The position numbers were made by a program, and so were the translations under genes. A model generated the notes under the pieces. The model saw only the letters and a program-made list of their open reading frames with translations, had not been told where the DNA came from and searched no databases. 64,000 nucleotides of DNA from Streptomyces longhuiensis (GTDB taxonomy: Bacteria; Actinomycetota; Actinomycetes; Streptomycetales; Streptomycetaceae). The stretch covers positions 8,820,001 to 8,884,000 of the forward strand of contig NZ_CP085173.1 in NCBI RefSeq assembly GCF_020616555.1, in the 5' to 3' direction. Of this stretch, positions 53,625 through 62,199 are shown one piece after another; the stretch's first letter is position 1, and the number at the start of each line of letters is the position of its first letter.

Positions 53625-54188
53625 ATGGCCCCTCCGATCACCGATTCCCGGGTGCTGGCCGCCATGGCCCACCCGGTGCGCCGCCGCCTGCTCGACCTGC
53701 TGAAGCTCGACGGCCCTTCCACCGCCAGCGCGCTGTCGCAGGCGACGGGCGAAGCCGTCGGCAATGTGAGTCACCACCTGAAGGCGTTGGCCGCCGCGGG
53801 GCTGATCGAGGAGGCCCCCGAACTCGCCCGCGACCGTCGCGAACGCTGGTGGCGGAGGACCACGCCGAAACTCCTGTGGTCCTCCGTCGACTTCGCCGAC
53901 GACGCGGCGGGGGAGGCCGTGGCGAACGCCGCCGAGTCCCTCAACCTCGAACGGCAGGTCGACCAGGTGCGCCGCTGGGCCGATCAGCCCCAGTCCGAAC
54001 AGCAGCGCTGGCCGCTCGGCCCCTTCGTCGCCGAGGCGTGGCTGCGGATGACCGATGCCGAACTCGCCCAGTTCAAGGACGAGATCGTGGAAGTCATGGA
54101 CAGATGGGCCGACCGGGAGCTTCCCGACGACGGCCAGAAGCGGGAAACCGTCTTCACCTTCGCCCGTGGGGTGCCGGGCCGCCCATAG
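53625..54188 (+). CDS. ArsR/SmtB-like winged-helix regulator
   Basis: 187 residues from the ATG at 53625. VLAAMAHPVRRRLLDLLKLDG, then ALSQATGEAVGNVSHHLKALAAAGLIEE is the ArsR-type HTH, and RDRRERWWRRT the wing. The C-terminal ~100 residues are an unrecognised ligand-like domain with a Trp-rich start. No metal-binding Cys cluster is visible, so it is unlikely to be a metal sensor. The start lies 15 bp after the operator; the transcript may be leaderless. It is followed by an SDR gene, its likely target. Confidence 0.88.
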   Translation: MAPPITDSRVLAAMAHPVRRRLLDLLKLDGPSTASALSQATGEAVGNVSHHLKALAAAGLIEEAPELARDRRERWWRRTTPKLLWSSVDFADDAAGEAVANAAESLNLERQVDQVRRWADQPQSEQQRWPLGPFVAEAWLRMTDAELAQFKDEIVEVMDRWADRELPDDGQKRETVFTFARGVPGRP

Positions 54189-54311
54189 CCCGCACCCCCA
54201 CCCGCACCGCATCCGCGAACAGCGCACCTGGCACGAACGAGCCCTACGGCACACGCATACGTCACACGCACACGTCACTCGCAGTCAGTCACGCACACGA
54301 AAGCAGGAGAC

Positions 54312-55160
54312 ATGTCTGTTTGGTTCATCACCGGCGCCTCGCGCGGTCTGGGTGCGGAGATCGTGCGGGAGGCGCTGGCGCGAGGCCATGAGGTCGTCGC
54401 CACCGCACGCGACGCCGAAGCCGTGCGCCGCGCGTTCCCGGACGCGTCCGACGCCCTGCTCGCCGTCGACCTGGACGTCACCGAGGCGGCGACGGCGCGG
54501 GCCGCGGTCGATGCCGCACTCGCGCGCTTCGGCCGCATCGACGTCCTGGTCAACAACGCGGGGCGCGGCCTCCTCGGGGCGGTGGAAGAGGTCTCGGACG
54601 AGGCCGTGCGTGCCGCGTTCGACATCAACGTCTTCGGGGTGCTCAGCACGCTGCGGGCCGTACTGCCCACGCTCCGGGCCCAGCGGTCGGGCCACGTGAT
54701 CAACATCGGCTCGGTCGGCGGTTTCGCCACCGCTCCGGGCGTCGGCCTGTACGGCGCGACGAAGTTCGCCGTCGAAGGCATCACCGAGGCGCTGCACGGC
54801 GAGCTCGCCCCTCTGGGCGTCCACGTCACCGTCGTCGAGCCCGGCGGCTTCCGTACCGACTTCCTCGACGCGTCGAGCCTCTACACCGAACCCCACGTGA
54901 TCGACGACTACGCGCCCACGGCAGGCGCCACCCGCAAGGCCCTCGCGGACGTCAACCACCGTCAGCCCGGAGACCCCGCCAAGGCGGCAGCCGCCGTCGT
55001 CGGCCTCGCCGAGACCCCCGAACCCCCGCTCCGCCTCCAGCTCGGCGCCGACGCCGTGGCCCGGGTCGAGGCCAAGCTCGACCTCGTGGCCCGCGAGCTC
55101 GACCGGCACCGCAGCCTGGCCATGTCCACGGACCTGGCGCCGTCGGACCACCCGGCATGA
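54312..55160 (+). CDS. SDR family oxidoreductase
   Basis: 282 residues. The N-terminus MSVWFITGASRGLGAEIVRE is the classical nucleotide motif; VLVNNAGRG, the active-site Ser in NIGSVGGFATAPG and YGATKFAVEGI supply the triad. The basic RDAEAV after beta-2 favours NADPH. The C-terminal extension of ~55 residues (RLQLGADAVARVEAKLDLVAR) is typical of the actinobacterial 'SDR with LQLG' subgroup. It lies 123 bp after the ArsR gene on the same strand. Confidence 0.92.
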   Translation: MSVWFITGASRGLGAEIVREALARGHEVVATARDAEAVRRAFPDASDALLAVDLDVTEAATARAAVDAALARFGRIDVLVNNAGRGLLGAVEEVSDEAVRAAFDINVFGVLSTLRAVLPTLRAQRSGHVINIGSVGGFATAPGVGLYGATKFAVEGITEALHGELAPLGVHVTVVEPGGFRTDFLDASSLYTEPHVIDDYAPTAGATRKALADVNHRQPGDPAKAAAAVVGLAETPEPPLRLQLGADAVARVEAKLDLVARELDRHRSLAMSTDLAPSDHPA

Positions 55161-55245
55161 CGTAGGGGTGGACCCGCCGACCACCGGACCTCCAACTCGC
55201 GGACGCCCATTTTTCGAACTCCACATTCTCAGGACTCCACGGCGG

Positions 55246-55297
55246 ATCTGCTTGAATCTGCTCGAAAGTTCCATTGACCGAGCAATTTCAAGCAGAT
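55246..55297. promoter_or_regulatory. 52-bp imperfect inverted repeat with repeated half-sites
   Basis: Two 19-bp arms, ATCTGCTTGAATCTGCTCG and CGAGCAATTTCAAGCAGAT, pair with two mismatches around a 14-bp centre. The left arm itself holds ATCTGCTTGA and ATCTGCTCGA in tandem, so the block offers four similar half-sites. It lies 137-188 bp before the TTG at 55434. Confidence 0.6.
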
Positions 55298-55374
55298 AGC
55301 TTTCCCTCGTCCTCAGATCGTCAGTTCCTCGCGTCAGCTCCCCCGGTCACGTCCCGGAGCCGCGCGGGTGGACA

Positions 55375-55414
55375 GGGCGGGCGCGGCCGGCGGAACCACC
55401 GGCCGCGCCCGCCC
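55375..55414 (+). promoter_or_regulatory. Perfect 16-bp stem-loop just before the ribosome-binding site
   Basis: The arms GGGCGGGCGCGGCCGG (55375-55390) and CCGGCCGCGCCCGCCC (55399-55414) enclose an 8-nt loop. The stem ends 6 bp before the AAGGAG of the next gene. It may be a terminator, attenuator or processing signal; no T-run follows. Confidence 0.6.
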
Positions 55415-55433
55415 TCGTACAAGGAGAGTCCCG

Positions 55434-57434
55434 TTGCCGGCGCGCTACCACCTGCGATTCCAGCTTCCTCCCCGCAAGGACCCGGCCGAGGCGGCCGCGC
55501 ACGCCACCGCCCTGGCCCGGGCCTGCCAGGAGGCCGGGGTCGACGAAGTCGTTCTCCTGCTCGCCGCCGAGGAGGTGTTCGACGGCTACCTCGCCGGCGA
55601 GGCCGAAGACCGCTGGTACGAGACCACGGCCACCGTCAGCGACATCCTGCGCGACGCCGGACTCGACGTCAGCCTCAACCCCTGGGTGACGACCGGCCAC
55701 GCGGACCGCGGCCGCAAGGACGCACACGGCTTCCTGCCGATGGTCTCGCCCACCGGCAGGACGGCCGCCGCGCAGGCCTCGTTCACCTGCCCCAGCTGGC
55801 GCGAGTGGCTGTACGCCCACTACGGACGCTTCGCCGGACTCGGCTTCCGCGTGCTGTGGTTGGAGGACGACTTCCGCTACCACAACCACGCCCCGCTGGA
55901 CTGGGGCGGCGGCTTCGAGACCCCTGTCCTGGACCGGCTGGCCGATCTCGTCGGCCGCCCCGTGGGCCGCGACGAGGTCGTGCGGGTGATCACCGAACCC
56001 GGCCCGCCGCACCCGTGGCGCGCCCTCCTCCAACAGGTCTGGCGCACCGTTCAGACGGAGTTGGCCGAGCGGCTGAGCGAGGTCGTCGAGGAGCGTTCGT
56101 CGGGGCGGTCCCGGCTCGGGCTGATGAGCTCGCTGCCCGATGTCCACTCCGTCGAGGGCCGCGACTGGCCGGCGCTGTTCCAGGCCCTGGCCGTGCGGGG
56201 CCGCGCCACGCACCGACCGCACTTCGCCCCGTACAGCGACAGTGCCCCGCGCTCTCTCAGCGGCCAGATGTGGCTCCTGGAGTCCCAGCGCGCGCTGCGG
56301 CCCGCCTGGGTCGAGTCCGAGCCGGAGATCGAGAACTGGCCGCACACCACCTGGTCGAAGTCGGACGTGCAGACCTGGTCCGAGATGACCACGGCCCAAC
56401 TGTCCGGCGCGGACGCGCTGTTCCTCAACGTGCACCCCATGCAGGCCGGCCGCCCCGACCGCTTCCCCGGCACCGCTCAGCTGCTGCGCCGCTCACGCCC
56501 GGCCCTCGACTGGATCGCGGGACGCCACACCAAGGAGGCCCGGACACTCGGGGTCGGGCTGCCGTACCGGCAGGACGCCGCGGCCCACGTCCGCACCCGG
56601 AACGGCACTCTGGACGAGCTGCGCACCGGCCCGCGCGGGGCAGCCGACTTCCTGCTGCGCTACGGCATCCCGGTGACCGCCTCAAAGGCTCCCGTGCAGG
56701 CTGTCTTCGGCGCGCTGGCCTGGGCGTTCGACGACGACGAGATCCGGGAGATGCTGACGGGCGGACTGCTGCTCGACGGAGTCGCGGCCGACGTGCTGAC
56801 GCGGCGCGGATTCGGCGATCTCCTCGGCGTCCAGGTCGCCGAGGTCGTCGACCGTGAGGACGCGCAGACGGGGGACCCCTTCAGTTTCGAACAGATCACC
56901 CACCACCCCGACCCCGACCTCGTCGGCACGCTGCTGAGCGTCAACACGCAGCCCGCACTGGCCCGCCTGCGCCCGTGCTCGGAAGCCGTCGTGTGGACGC
57001 ACATCCTCACACCGGGCGAGGACGTGTGGGGCGCCGGAAGCTGCGGATACGTCAATGAGCTCGGCGGGCGCGTCGCCGTACTCGCCGCCACCGACCCCGC
57101 CGACCTGCCCCGCGACGACTTCGGGCAGTGCGTCATCCATGCCGTCATCCGGTTCCTGGAGGGACAGACCCCGACGCTGCCGCTGGTCAGCGGCGGACCG
57201 CACTTGATCCCGCACTTGTCGCACCAGGACGGGGTGACACGACTCGCCACGGCCAACGGCAGCTTCGACCCCGCCCTGCCCCACGTGGACATCCCCACGC
57301 CGCCCGACGCGGTGTCGTCGATCCGCCTCGACCCGCTGAAATCCCCGGAACCGGCGAGCGTGCTCCACGGAAAGGAAGGCATCACGGCCGAGACGGAACT
57401 GCCGCATCGCGCTTGGCTGATGCTGGCCTGGTGA
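55434..57434 (+). CDS. Large protein of unrecognised family, TIM-barrel-like start
   Basis: 666 residues from the TTG at 55434, with AAGGAG eight bases upstream. The N-terminal part (RYHLRFQLPPRKDPAEAAAHA, VVLLLAAEEVFDGYLAGEAED, WVTTGHADRGRKDAHGFLPM, LWLEDDFRYHNHAPLDWGG) looks like a glycoside-hydrolase-type TIM barrel with acidic residues near strand ends. Later parts (MTTAQLSGADALFLNVHPMQ, DFLLRYGIPVTASKAPVQAV) resemble the middle and C-terminal regions of GH42-like proteins, but no family was recognised with confidence. No signal peptide is seen, so it is cytosolic. It stands alone behind an elaborate control region. Confidence 0.6.
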   Translation: MPARYHLRFQLPPRKDPAEAAAHATALARACQEAGVDEVVLLLAAEEVFDGYLAGEAEDRWYETTATVSDILRDAGLDVSLNPWVTTGHADRGRKDAHGFLPMVSPTGRTAAAQASFTCPSWREWLYAHYGRFAGLGFRVLWLEDDFRYHNHAPLDWGGGFETPVLDRLADLVGRPVGRDEVVRVITEPGPPHPWRALLQQVWRTVQTELAERLSEVVEERSSGRSRLGLMSSLPDVHSVEGRDWPALFQALAVRGRATHRPHFAPYSDSAPRSLSGQMWLLESQRALRPAWVESEPEIENWPHTTWSKSDVQTWSEMTTAQLSGADALFLNVHPMQAGRPDRFPGTAQLLRRSRPALDWIAGRHTKEARTLGVGLPYRQDAAAHVRTRNGTLDELRTGPRGAADFLLRYGIPVTASKAPVQAVFGALAWAFDDDEIREMLTGGLLLDGVAADVLTRRGFGDLLGVQVAEVVDREDAQTGDPFSFEQITHHPDPDLVGTLLSVNTQPALARLRPCSEAVVWTHILTPGEDVWGAGSCGYVNELGGRVAVLAATDPADLPRDDFGQCVIHAVIRFLEGQTPTLPLVSGGPHLIPHLSHQDGVTRLATANGSFDPALPHVDIPTPPDAVSSIRLDPLKSPEPASVLHGKEGITAETELPHRAWLMLAW

Positions 57435-57530
57435 ACCGCCGGGCCGGACGTCGCCTCACTGAGGGCCGCCCGGCCCTCATGGCGCCGAAATTCACTTGAT
57501 CCGCGTTCCTCGGGCGCAGAGGGTGCAGGC

Positions 57531-58034
57531 ATGACGACGGAGCTTCGCCTGGAGGCGATCACCCCGGCCAACCTCGAGACCGCGACAGCCCTCGAGGTCC
57601 GGCCGGACCAGCACCACTTGGTCGCCCCCGTGGTGAAGTCCCTCGCCGAGGCCTACGTGCATCCCGGAGTGGCCTGGCCCCGGCTGATCGTGGACGGCGA
57701 CCGGGCCGTCGGCTTCCTCATGGCCTTCTTCGACATCGACTTCGCCGGGGACGGTACGGGCGACGACGTGCGCTCCGGACTCTGGCGGCTGAACATCGCT
57801 GCCCAAGAACAGGGGCGGGGGTACGGCCGCTTCGCGGTCGAGTCCGTCGCGGACGAGATCCGGCGCCGCGGCGGAACCCGTCTCACGGTCACATGGCACC
57901 CCGGCGCGAGTGGCCCGGAAGGGTTCTACCTGGGGCTCGGGTTCCGGCCGACCGGCGAGACGAGCGGTGATCAGACGGTCGGAGAGCTGGACCTGGCTCG
58001 GCAGCCCGCGCCCGGACGGTCCCGGACGGCGTAA
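57531..58034 (+). CDS. GNAT N-acetyltransferase (PaiA/SpeG-like)
   Basis: 167 residues from the ATG at 57531. RLEAITPANLETATALEVRP at the start and LWRLNIAAQEQGRGYGRFAVESV, the acetyl-CoA-binding Q/R-x-x-G-x-G/A loop, define GNAT. GRLTVTWHPGASGPEGFYLG suits the PaiA/spermine-type subgroup. It would transfer acetyl to a small amine. It follows the large TIM-barrel-like gene by 96 bp. Confidence 0.85.
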   Translation: MTTELRLEAITPANLETATALEVRPDQHHLVAPVVKSLAEAYVHPGVAWPRLIVDGDRAVGFLMAFFDIDFAGDGTGDDVRSGLWRLNIAAQEQGRGYGRFAVESVADEIRRRGGTRLTVTWHPGASGPEGFYLGLGFRPTGETSGDQTVGELDLARQPAPGRSRTA

Positions 58035-58035
58035 C

Positions 58036-58145
58036 TCAGGGCGCCGGGCGGGTGTCCTGTGCGTACGGTCGGCGGTGGGCGCCCTGACCGGACGGCGCAC
58101 CCGGGCGGCCTCGCGGTCCACTTCGCACGTACCGCGAGGCCGCCC
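58036..58145. terminator. Paired hairpins between two convergent genes
   Basis: TCAGGGCGCC (58036-58045) pairs with GGCGCCCTGA (58078-58087) two bases after the GNAT stop. A second, perfect 15-bp stem, GGGCGGCCTCGCGGT (58103-58117) with ACCGCGAGGCCGCCC (58131-58145), follows. Together they make a strong terminator for both converging genes. Confidence 0.65.
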
Positions 58146-58261
58146 ATCATCACGTCGGGCGGGGGATGGGCCCTTCTTTTCAACAGCCCCCGGAAGGCAG
58201 GGATTTGGGCGACCGCAGGGCCTCGTACGCGCTCCGGACGGAGAGGCCCGTCCACGGAGGA

Positions 58262-59149
58262 TCAGGCGCGGTCCAGGAAGTCGGCGATCAGAGGGGCGAT
58301 CTGCGGCAGGTGGTCCTCCAAAGCGAAGTGACCCGTCTCGAAGAGGTGCAGCTCCGCGTCCGGGACGTCGCGCAGATAGGCGCGGGCCCCCGGCTCGGGG
58401 AAGAAGGGGTCGTTGACGCCCCAGGTGATCAGCGTCGGCGGCCGGTGCTCGCGCAGCCACTTCTGCCAGGCCGGATAGGCGGCGACGTTGCTCTTGTAGT
58501 CGTAGGCCAGGGCGAGTTGGGCCTGCTTGCGGCCGGGCAGGTCCAGGAAGTGCTGGTCCAGCAGCCAGCCCTCGGGGGCGACCAGTGAGGGATCTGAGGT
58601 GCCGCCCTCGTACTGGGAGCGGGTGGCCTCTTCGGTGAACAGGCCCATGATGGTCCGCTCCGCCCCGGGAGTGTCCGGGGTGAGCGCGGTGAAGTCACGC
58701 GCCGCGTCCGACAGGCCTTCGGCGTAGGCATTGCCGTTCTGCACGATCAGGCCGGTGATCCGCTCCGGGTGACGCAGCGCGAGTCGGAACCCGACGGGCG
58801 CGCCGAAGTCGAAGAGGTACAGGGCGAACCGGGTCAGGCCCAGGCGTTCGGCGAAGCCTTCGGTGACGGCCGCGAGCCGGTCGAAGCTGTACGCGAACCC
58901 GTCGGGCGCCGATGTGTGACCGAAGCCGGGGTAGTCGGGCGCGATGAGACGGTAGCGCGCGCCCAGGGCGTCGATCAGGCGCCGGAACTGGTGTGAGGCG
59001 GACGGAAAGCCGTGCAGCAGGAGCAGCACGGGGGCGTCGGCGCGCTCCGGAAGGGACTCCCGGTAGAAGACCTCGACGCCGTCGACGTCGATGCGCCGGT
59101 GGGCGGTTCGGGCGGGAAGGGCGACGCGGGGTGCGGTCCGGGACTCCAT
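58262..59149 (-). CDS. Alpha/beta hydrolase (haloalkane dehalogenase/epoxide hydrolase-like)
   Basis: 295 residues from the ATG at 59149, GGAGG upstream; an ATG at 59179 is an alternative. The core reads LLLLHGFPSASHQFRRLIDAL (oxyanion HGF), YLFDFGAPVGFRLA (Asp nucleophile, as in dehalogenases and epoxide hydrolases), TLITWGVNDPFF and ETGHFALEDH (catalytic acid and His). A cap of ~60 residues lies between. The substrate cannot be inferred. It diverges from a CGNR-type gene. Confidence 0.9.
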   Translation of the reverse strand: MESRTAPRVALPARTAHRRIDVDGVEVFYRESLPERADAPVLLLLHGFPSASHQFRRLIDALGARYRLIAPDYPGFGHTSAPDGFAYSFDRLAAVTEGFAERLGLTRFALYLFDFGAPVGFRLALRHPERITGLIVQNGNAYAEGLSDAARDFTALTPDTPGAERTIMGLFTEEATRSQYEGGTSDPSLVAPEGWLLDQHFLDLPGRKQAQLALAYDYKSNVAAYPAWQKWLREHRPPTLITWGVNDPFFPEPGARAYLRDVPDAELHLFETGHFALEDHLPQIAPLIADFLDRA

Positions 59150-59234
59150 GTCACATGCCTCCGATGCGAGAAGATGCATTAGTTATAGCGACCGCGCTTC
59201 TAACGCGTCAATGGCGGGATGTAGCATTAGGTGC

Positions 59235-59822
59235 ATGAGTGACGGTGAACCGCTGACCGGCGAACCCCTGGCCCTGGACCTCGTCAACACCCGACCGACG
59301 GGGCCTGACGGCCGCCCCGCCGACCTGCTCGACACGCCCCGACGCCTGGCTGCCTGGCTGGACCTCGAAGCGGGCCGACTCCCCGGGGACTTCGGCCGCA
59401 CCACCCCGACCGCGGACGACCTCGCCGCCGTCCACGCCGTGCGCGCCCACATCGAGGCCACCCTCCGCGCGGTGACCGACGGAAACGCACCGCCCGCCTC
59501 GGCCCTGCGTGCGCTGACCGAGGCGCAGCGCCTCGCGCCTGCCGTGCGCGAACTGGCCTGGGACGGAGTCGCCGTGACGGCAGTCGCCCGCCGGACCGGA
59601 CCGCTGGGTGTCCGGCTCGCCGCCCACCTGGCGGAATCCGCCGCCGAACTCCTCACCGACCCCGGGATCGGCAAGGTCAGGCAGTGCGAGGCCGAGGACT
59701 GTGTGCTGCTGTTCCTGCCGGCCCACCCCCGCCGCCGCTGGTGCTCGGCCGCCCGCTGCGGCAACCGCGCCCGCGTGGCCCGCTACTACCATCGCCACAA
59801 GTCGAACACCGTGAACGGCTAG
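59235..59822 (+). CDS. CGNR zinc-finger (ABATE-domain) protein
   Basis: 195 residues from the ATG at 59235. The N-terminal ~125 residues follow the ABATE domain (GEPLALDLVNTRP, DTPRRLAAWLDLE, AHLAESAAELL). The C-terminal CEAEDCVLLFLPAHPRRRWC with SAARCGNRARVARYYHR is the four-Cys CGNR zinc finger, a DNA-binding type common in Actinobacteria. The direct repeat GCATTAG (59176 and 59224) lies in the divergent gap and may be its binding site. The alpha/beta hydrolase is the likely target. Confidence 0.9.
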   Translation: MSDGEPLTGEPLALDLVNTRPTGPDGRPADLLDTPRRLAAWLDLEAGRLPGDFGRTTPTADDLAAVHAVRAHIEATLRAVTDGNAPPASALRALTEAQRLAPAVRELAWDGVAVTAVARRTGPLGVRLAAHLAESAAELLTDPGIGKVRQCEAEDCVLLFLPAHPRRRWCSAARCGNRARVARYYHRHKSNTVNG

Positions 59823-59943
59823 GCGGAGATGGGGAGTTGAACGCTAGCTCTTCGTGGCCGCACGTGTCCGTCCGTTCGCGAGGCGTGCTTCCGATCAAGT
59901 CCGGAGTCTGTGAAACTTGAACAGTCACGCTCGTCGTGGCAGC

Positions 59944-59973
59944 CCCCGCCGTCCCATCCCCGTGACGGCGGGG
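59944..59973. terminator. Terminator-like hairpin between CGNR and DUF1348 genes
   Basis: CCCCGCCGTC (59944-59953) and GACGGCGGGG (59964-59973) form a perfect 10-bp stem with a 10-nt loop in the 181-bp convergent gap. The neighbouring block GTGACGGCG...CGCCGTCAC can also pair, so the region is unusually structured. Confidence 0.55.
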
Positions 59974-60003
59974 TGCTACGCCGTCACGTCGGGCGAAGCG
60001 AGT

Positions 60004-60471
60004 TCACAGACCGAGATCGGTCAGGCCCGGGTGGTCGTCGGGGCGGCGGCCGAGAGGCCAGTGGTACTTGCGCTCGGACTCCTCGATCGGCAGGTCGTTG
60101 ATGCTCGCGTGGCGCGTGCTCATCAGGCCGTCGTCGTCGAACTCCCAGTTCTCGTTGCCGTACGAACGGAACCAGTGGCCGGAGTCGTCATGCCATTCGT
60201 AGGCGAAGCGAACCGCGATGCGGTGGCCGTCGAAGGCCCACAGTTCCTTGATGAGGCGGTAGTCCAGCTCGCGGTTCCACTTGCGCGACAGGAACTCCAC
60301 GATCGCTTCCCGGCCGGTGATGAACTCGGCGCGATTGCGCCAGCGTGAGTCCTCGCTGTACGCCAGGGCCACCTTCTGCGGAGAGCGGCTGTTCCAGCCG
60401 TCCTCGGCTAGGCGCACCTTCTCGATCGCGGTCTCGCGGGTGAAGGGAGGGAGAGGTGGGCGTGTGGACAT
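60004..60471 (-). CDS. DUF1348 (NTF2-like) protein
   Basis: 155 residues from the ATG at 60471. [60 protein letters not shown] and [17 protein letters not shown] match the DUF1348 family of nuclear-transport-factor-2-like small barrels; the C-terminus [20 protein letters not shown] is typical. Members are possibly isomerases or scaffold proteins. Function unknown. Confidence 0.88.
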   Translation of the reverse strand: MSTRPPLPPFTRETAIEKVRLAEDGWNSRSPQKVALAYSEDSRWRNRAEFITGREAIVEFLSRKWNRELDYRLIKELWAFDGHRIAVRFAYEWHDDSGHWFRSYGNENWEFDDDGLMSTRHASINDLPIEESERKYHWPLGRRPDDHPGLTDLGL

Positions 60472-60618
60472 GGCTACCTGCCTTCGAATGGTCAACTGGG
60501 GCCGTTCTACAGGAGACCGTAGGCTTCGGGCGCGTGCGCCACCAGCGACGCGTTCGCGTGGGACACGTTCGAGCAGGACGAGATCGAGCAGGGCATGTCG
60601 GAAGAAGAGGAGGGGCAC

Positions 60619-61056
60619 ATGGCGAAGTCGTACCGTGTCGGACCCGGGACACGCGCGGTCAACCGGGTGTTCCTGACCATGACCCGGCTGGGGATCGGCA
60701 AGGGCTACCGCCACATCCTGACCGTGAACGGCAGGAAGTCGGGCCGCCCGTACTCCACCCCGGTCGACGTGATGTCGGCGGCCGGCGAGCGCTGGCTCGT
60801 CGCCGCTTACGGGGTCAGTAACTGGGTACGCAACGCGCGCGTCGCCGGCGAGGTCGGCCTGAGCCGCGGCGGCCGCTCCGGGAAATGGCGCGTGATCGAA
60901 CTCGGCCCGGAGGAGAGCGTCCCCGTACTGCGCCAGTACCTGCGGGAAGTACCGGTCACCCGGGCCTACTTCGACGTCACACCCGATTCGGCCGACGAGG
61001 AGTTCGCCGCCGAGGCGCCACGGCACCCGGTGTTCCGTCTGGTGCCGTTTGCCTGA
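60619..61056 (+). CDS. Deazaflavin(F420)-dependent nitroreductase family protein
   Basis: 145 residues from the ATG at 60619, preceded by GAGGAGGGG; an ATG at 60595 adds eight acidic residues. [50 protein letters not shown] and [20 protein letters not shown] are the DDN/Rv3547-type fold. These reduce substrates with F420H2. The substrate is unknown. Confidence 0.88.
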   Translation: MAKSYRVGPGTRAVNRVFLTMTRLGIGKGYRHILTVNGRKSGRPYSTPVDVMSAAGERWLVAAYGVSNWVRNARVAGEVGLSRGGRSGKWRVIELGPEESVPVLRQYLREVPVTRAYFDVTPDSADEEFAAEAPRHPVFRLVPFA

Positions 61057-61142
61057 ATTCGCGTACGACCGTCCCTCCCCGATCGGGGTGTTGCCGGGAG
61101 CGGCGTGCGTGACGCGGCAGACGGTGAAAGTACGATCGCCCA

Positions 61143-61679
61143 ATGTCTGATACGACCGAGACCACGCCCGGCTGGCTCACCTCCGACGATCTCGAGCTGG
61201 CGCGCGCACGCATGCCGATCCTGTACGTCGAGGCCGTACCGGTGCGAGTCGACAACAATGGTGAAGTCACCCACATCGGACTGCTGTTGCGCATCGGGCG
61301 GGACGGGACGGTCAGCCGCTCCTTCGTCTCCGGCCGGGTGCTGCACCACGAACGCGTCCGCGACGCGCTGCTGCGTCATCTGGAGAAGGACCTCGGCCCG
61401 GTCGCCCTGCCACGCGTACCGGCGTCCCTGCAGCCTTTCACTGTCGCCGAGTACTTCCCGACGCTCGGCGTCACGCCGTTCCACGACCCGCGCCAGCATG
61501 CCGTGTCCCTCGCGTACATCGTCCCCGTGACGGGTGACTGCCGGCCTCGGCAGGACGCGCTCGACCTGGTCTGGTTCACCCCGGAGGAGGCTTCGTCGCA
61601 GGTGGTCCAGAACGAGATGCCGGGTGGACACGGCGTCCTGCTGAAGCAGGCCCTCGCGTACGTGGGGGCCCTTTCCTGA
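61143..61679 (+). CDS. NUDIX-fold protein (DUF4916-like)
   Basis: 178 residues from the ATG at 61143. [20 protein letters not shown] and [19 protein letters not shown] open the domain, and [30 protein letters not shown] with [10 protein letters not shown] closes it. The canonical Nudix box (GX5EX7REUXEEXGU) is not intact: instead [26 protein letters not shown] occupies its place. It is probably a catalytically altered hydrolase or a sensor. It follows the F420 gene by 86 bp. Confidence 0.75.
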   Translation: MSDTTETTPGWLTSDDLELARARMPILYVEAVPVRVDNNGEVTHIGLLLRIGRDGTVSRSFVSGRVLHHERVRDALLRHLEKDLGPVALPRVPASLQPFTVAEYFPTLGVTPFHDPRQHAVSLAYIVPVTGDCRPRQDALDLVWFTPEEASSQVVQNEMPGGHGVLLKQALAYVGALS

Positions 61680-61821
61680 GCATGGGACGGGTGGGTGGCC
61701 GGCGAAGGCTGTGATGCCCCGCCGGCAACTACCTCAGAGGTAATCGACCCCTCGAACGCCCGCGGGCTACGTTCAGGTCCTCGTCTCCGCACCGCGAGGA
61801 CCTGAACGAGGGAGCCCGACC

Positions 61822-62175
61822 GTGTCCGCCTATGGCTTCGCGCATCTTCGCAGCCGCCAGCATCACGCCGACATCATCGAGTACCTGGAGCGCATCCAGG
61901 CGACGCTCGACCCCTTCGAGGGCCGCTTCGTCATCCACGGCCCGCCCGCGGAAGTGGTCGAGGGGAGCTGGCCCGGCAGCATGGTGCTGATCGAGTTCCC
62001 CGGCCTCGCCGAGGCGCGTGCCTGGTACAACTCGCCCGCGTACCAGGATATTCTGCGGCTGCGGACCGACCACATCGAGGGGGATCTGGTGCTGATCGAG
62101 GGCGTCGGACCCGACTACGACCCGACCGAGCGGGCCGCGAAGCTGCGTGCGGAGGCGGGGCGCTCGGGCGTGTAG
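61822..62175 (+). CDS. DUF1330 domain protein
   Basis: 117 residues from the GTG at 61822 (GAGGGAG upstream). YLERIQATLDPFEGRFVIHG, the VEGSWPG motif and EFPGLAEARAWYNSPAYQDI-L-RL define DUF1330, a small ferredoxin-like-fold family whose activity is unknown. It is a likely stress or small-molecule-binding protein. No operon partner is clear. Confidence 0.9.
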   Translation: MSAYGFAHLRSRQHHADIIEYLERIQATLDPFEGRFVIHGPPAEVVEGSWPGSMVLIEFPGLAEARAWYNSPAYQDILRLRTDHIEGDLVLIEGVGPDYDPTERAAKLRAEAGRSGV

Positions 62176-62199
62176 CCGGCGCCGGAGCGCGTCCGACCC

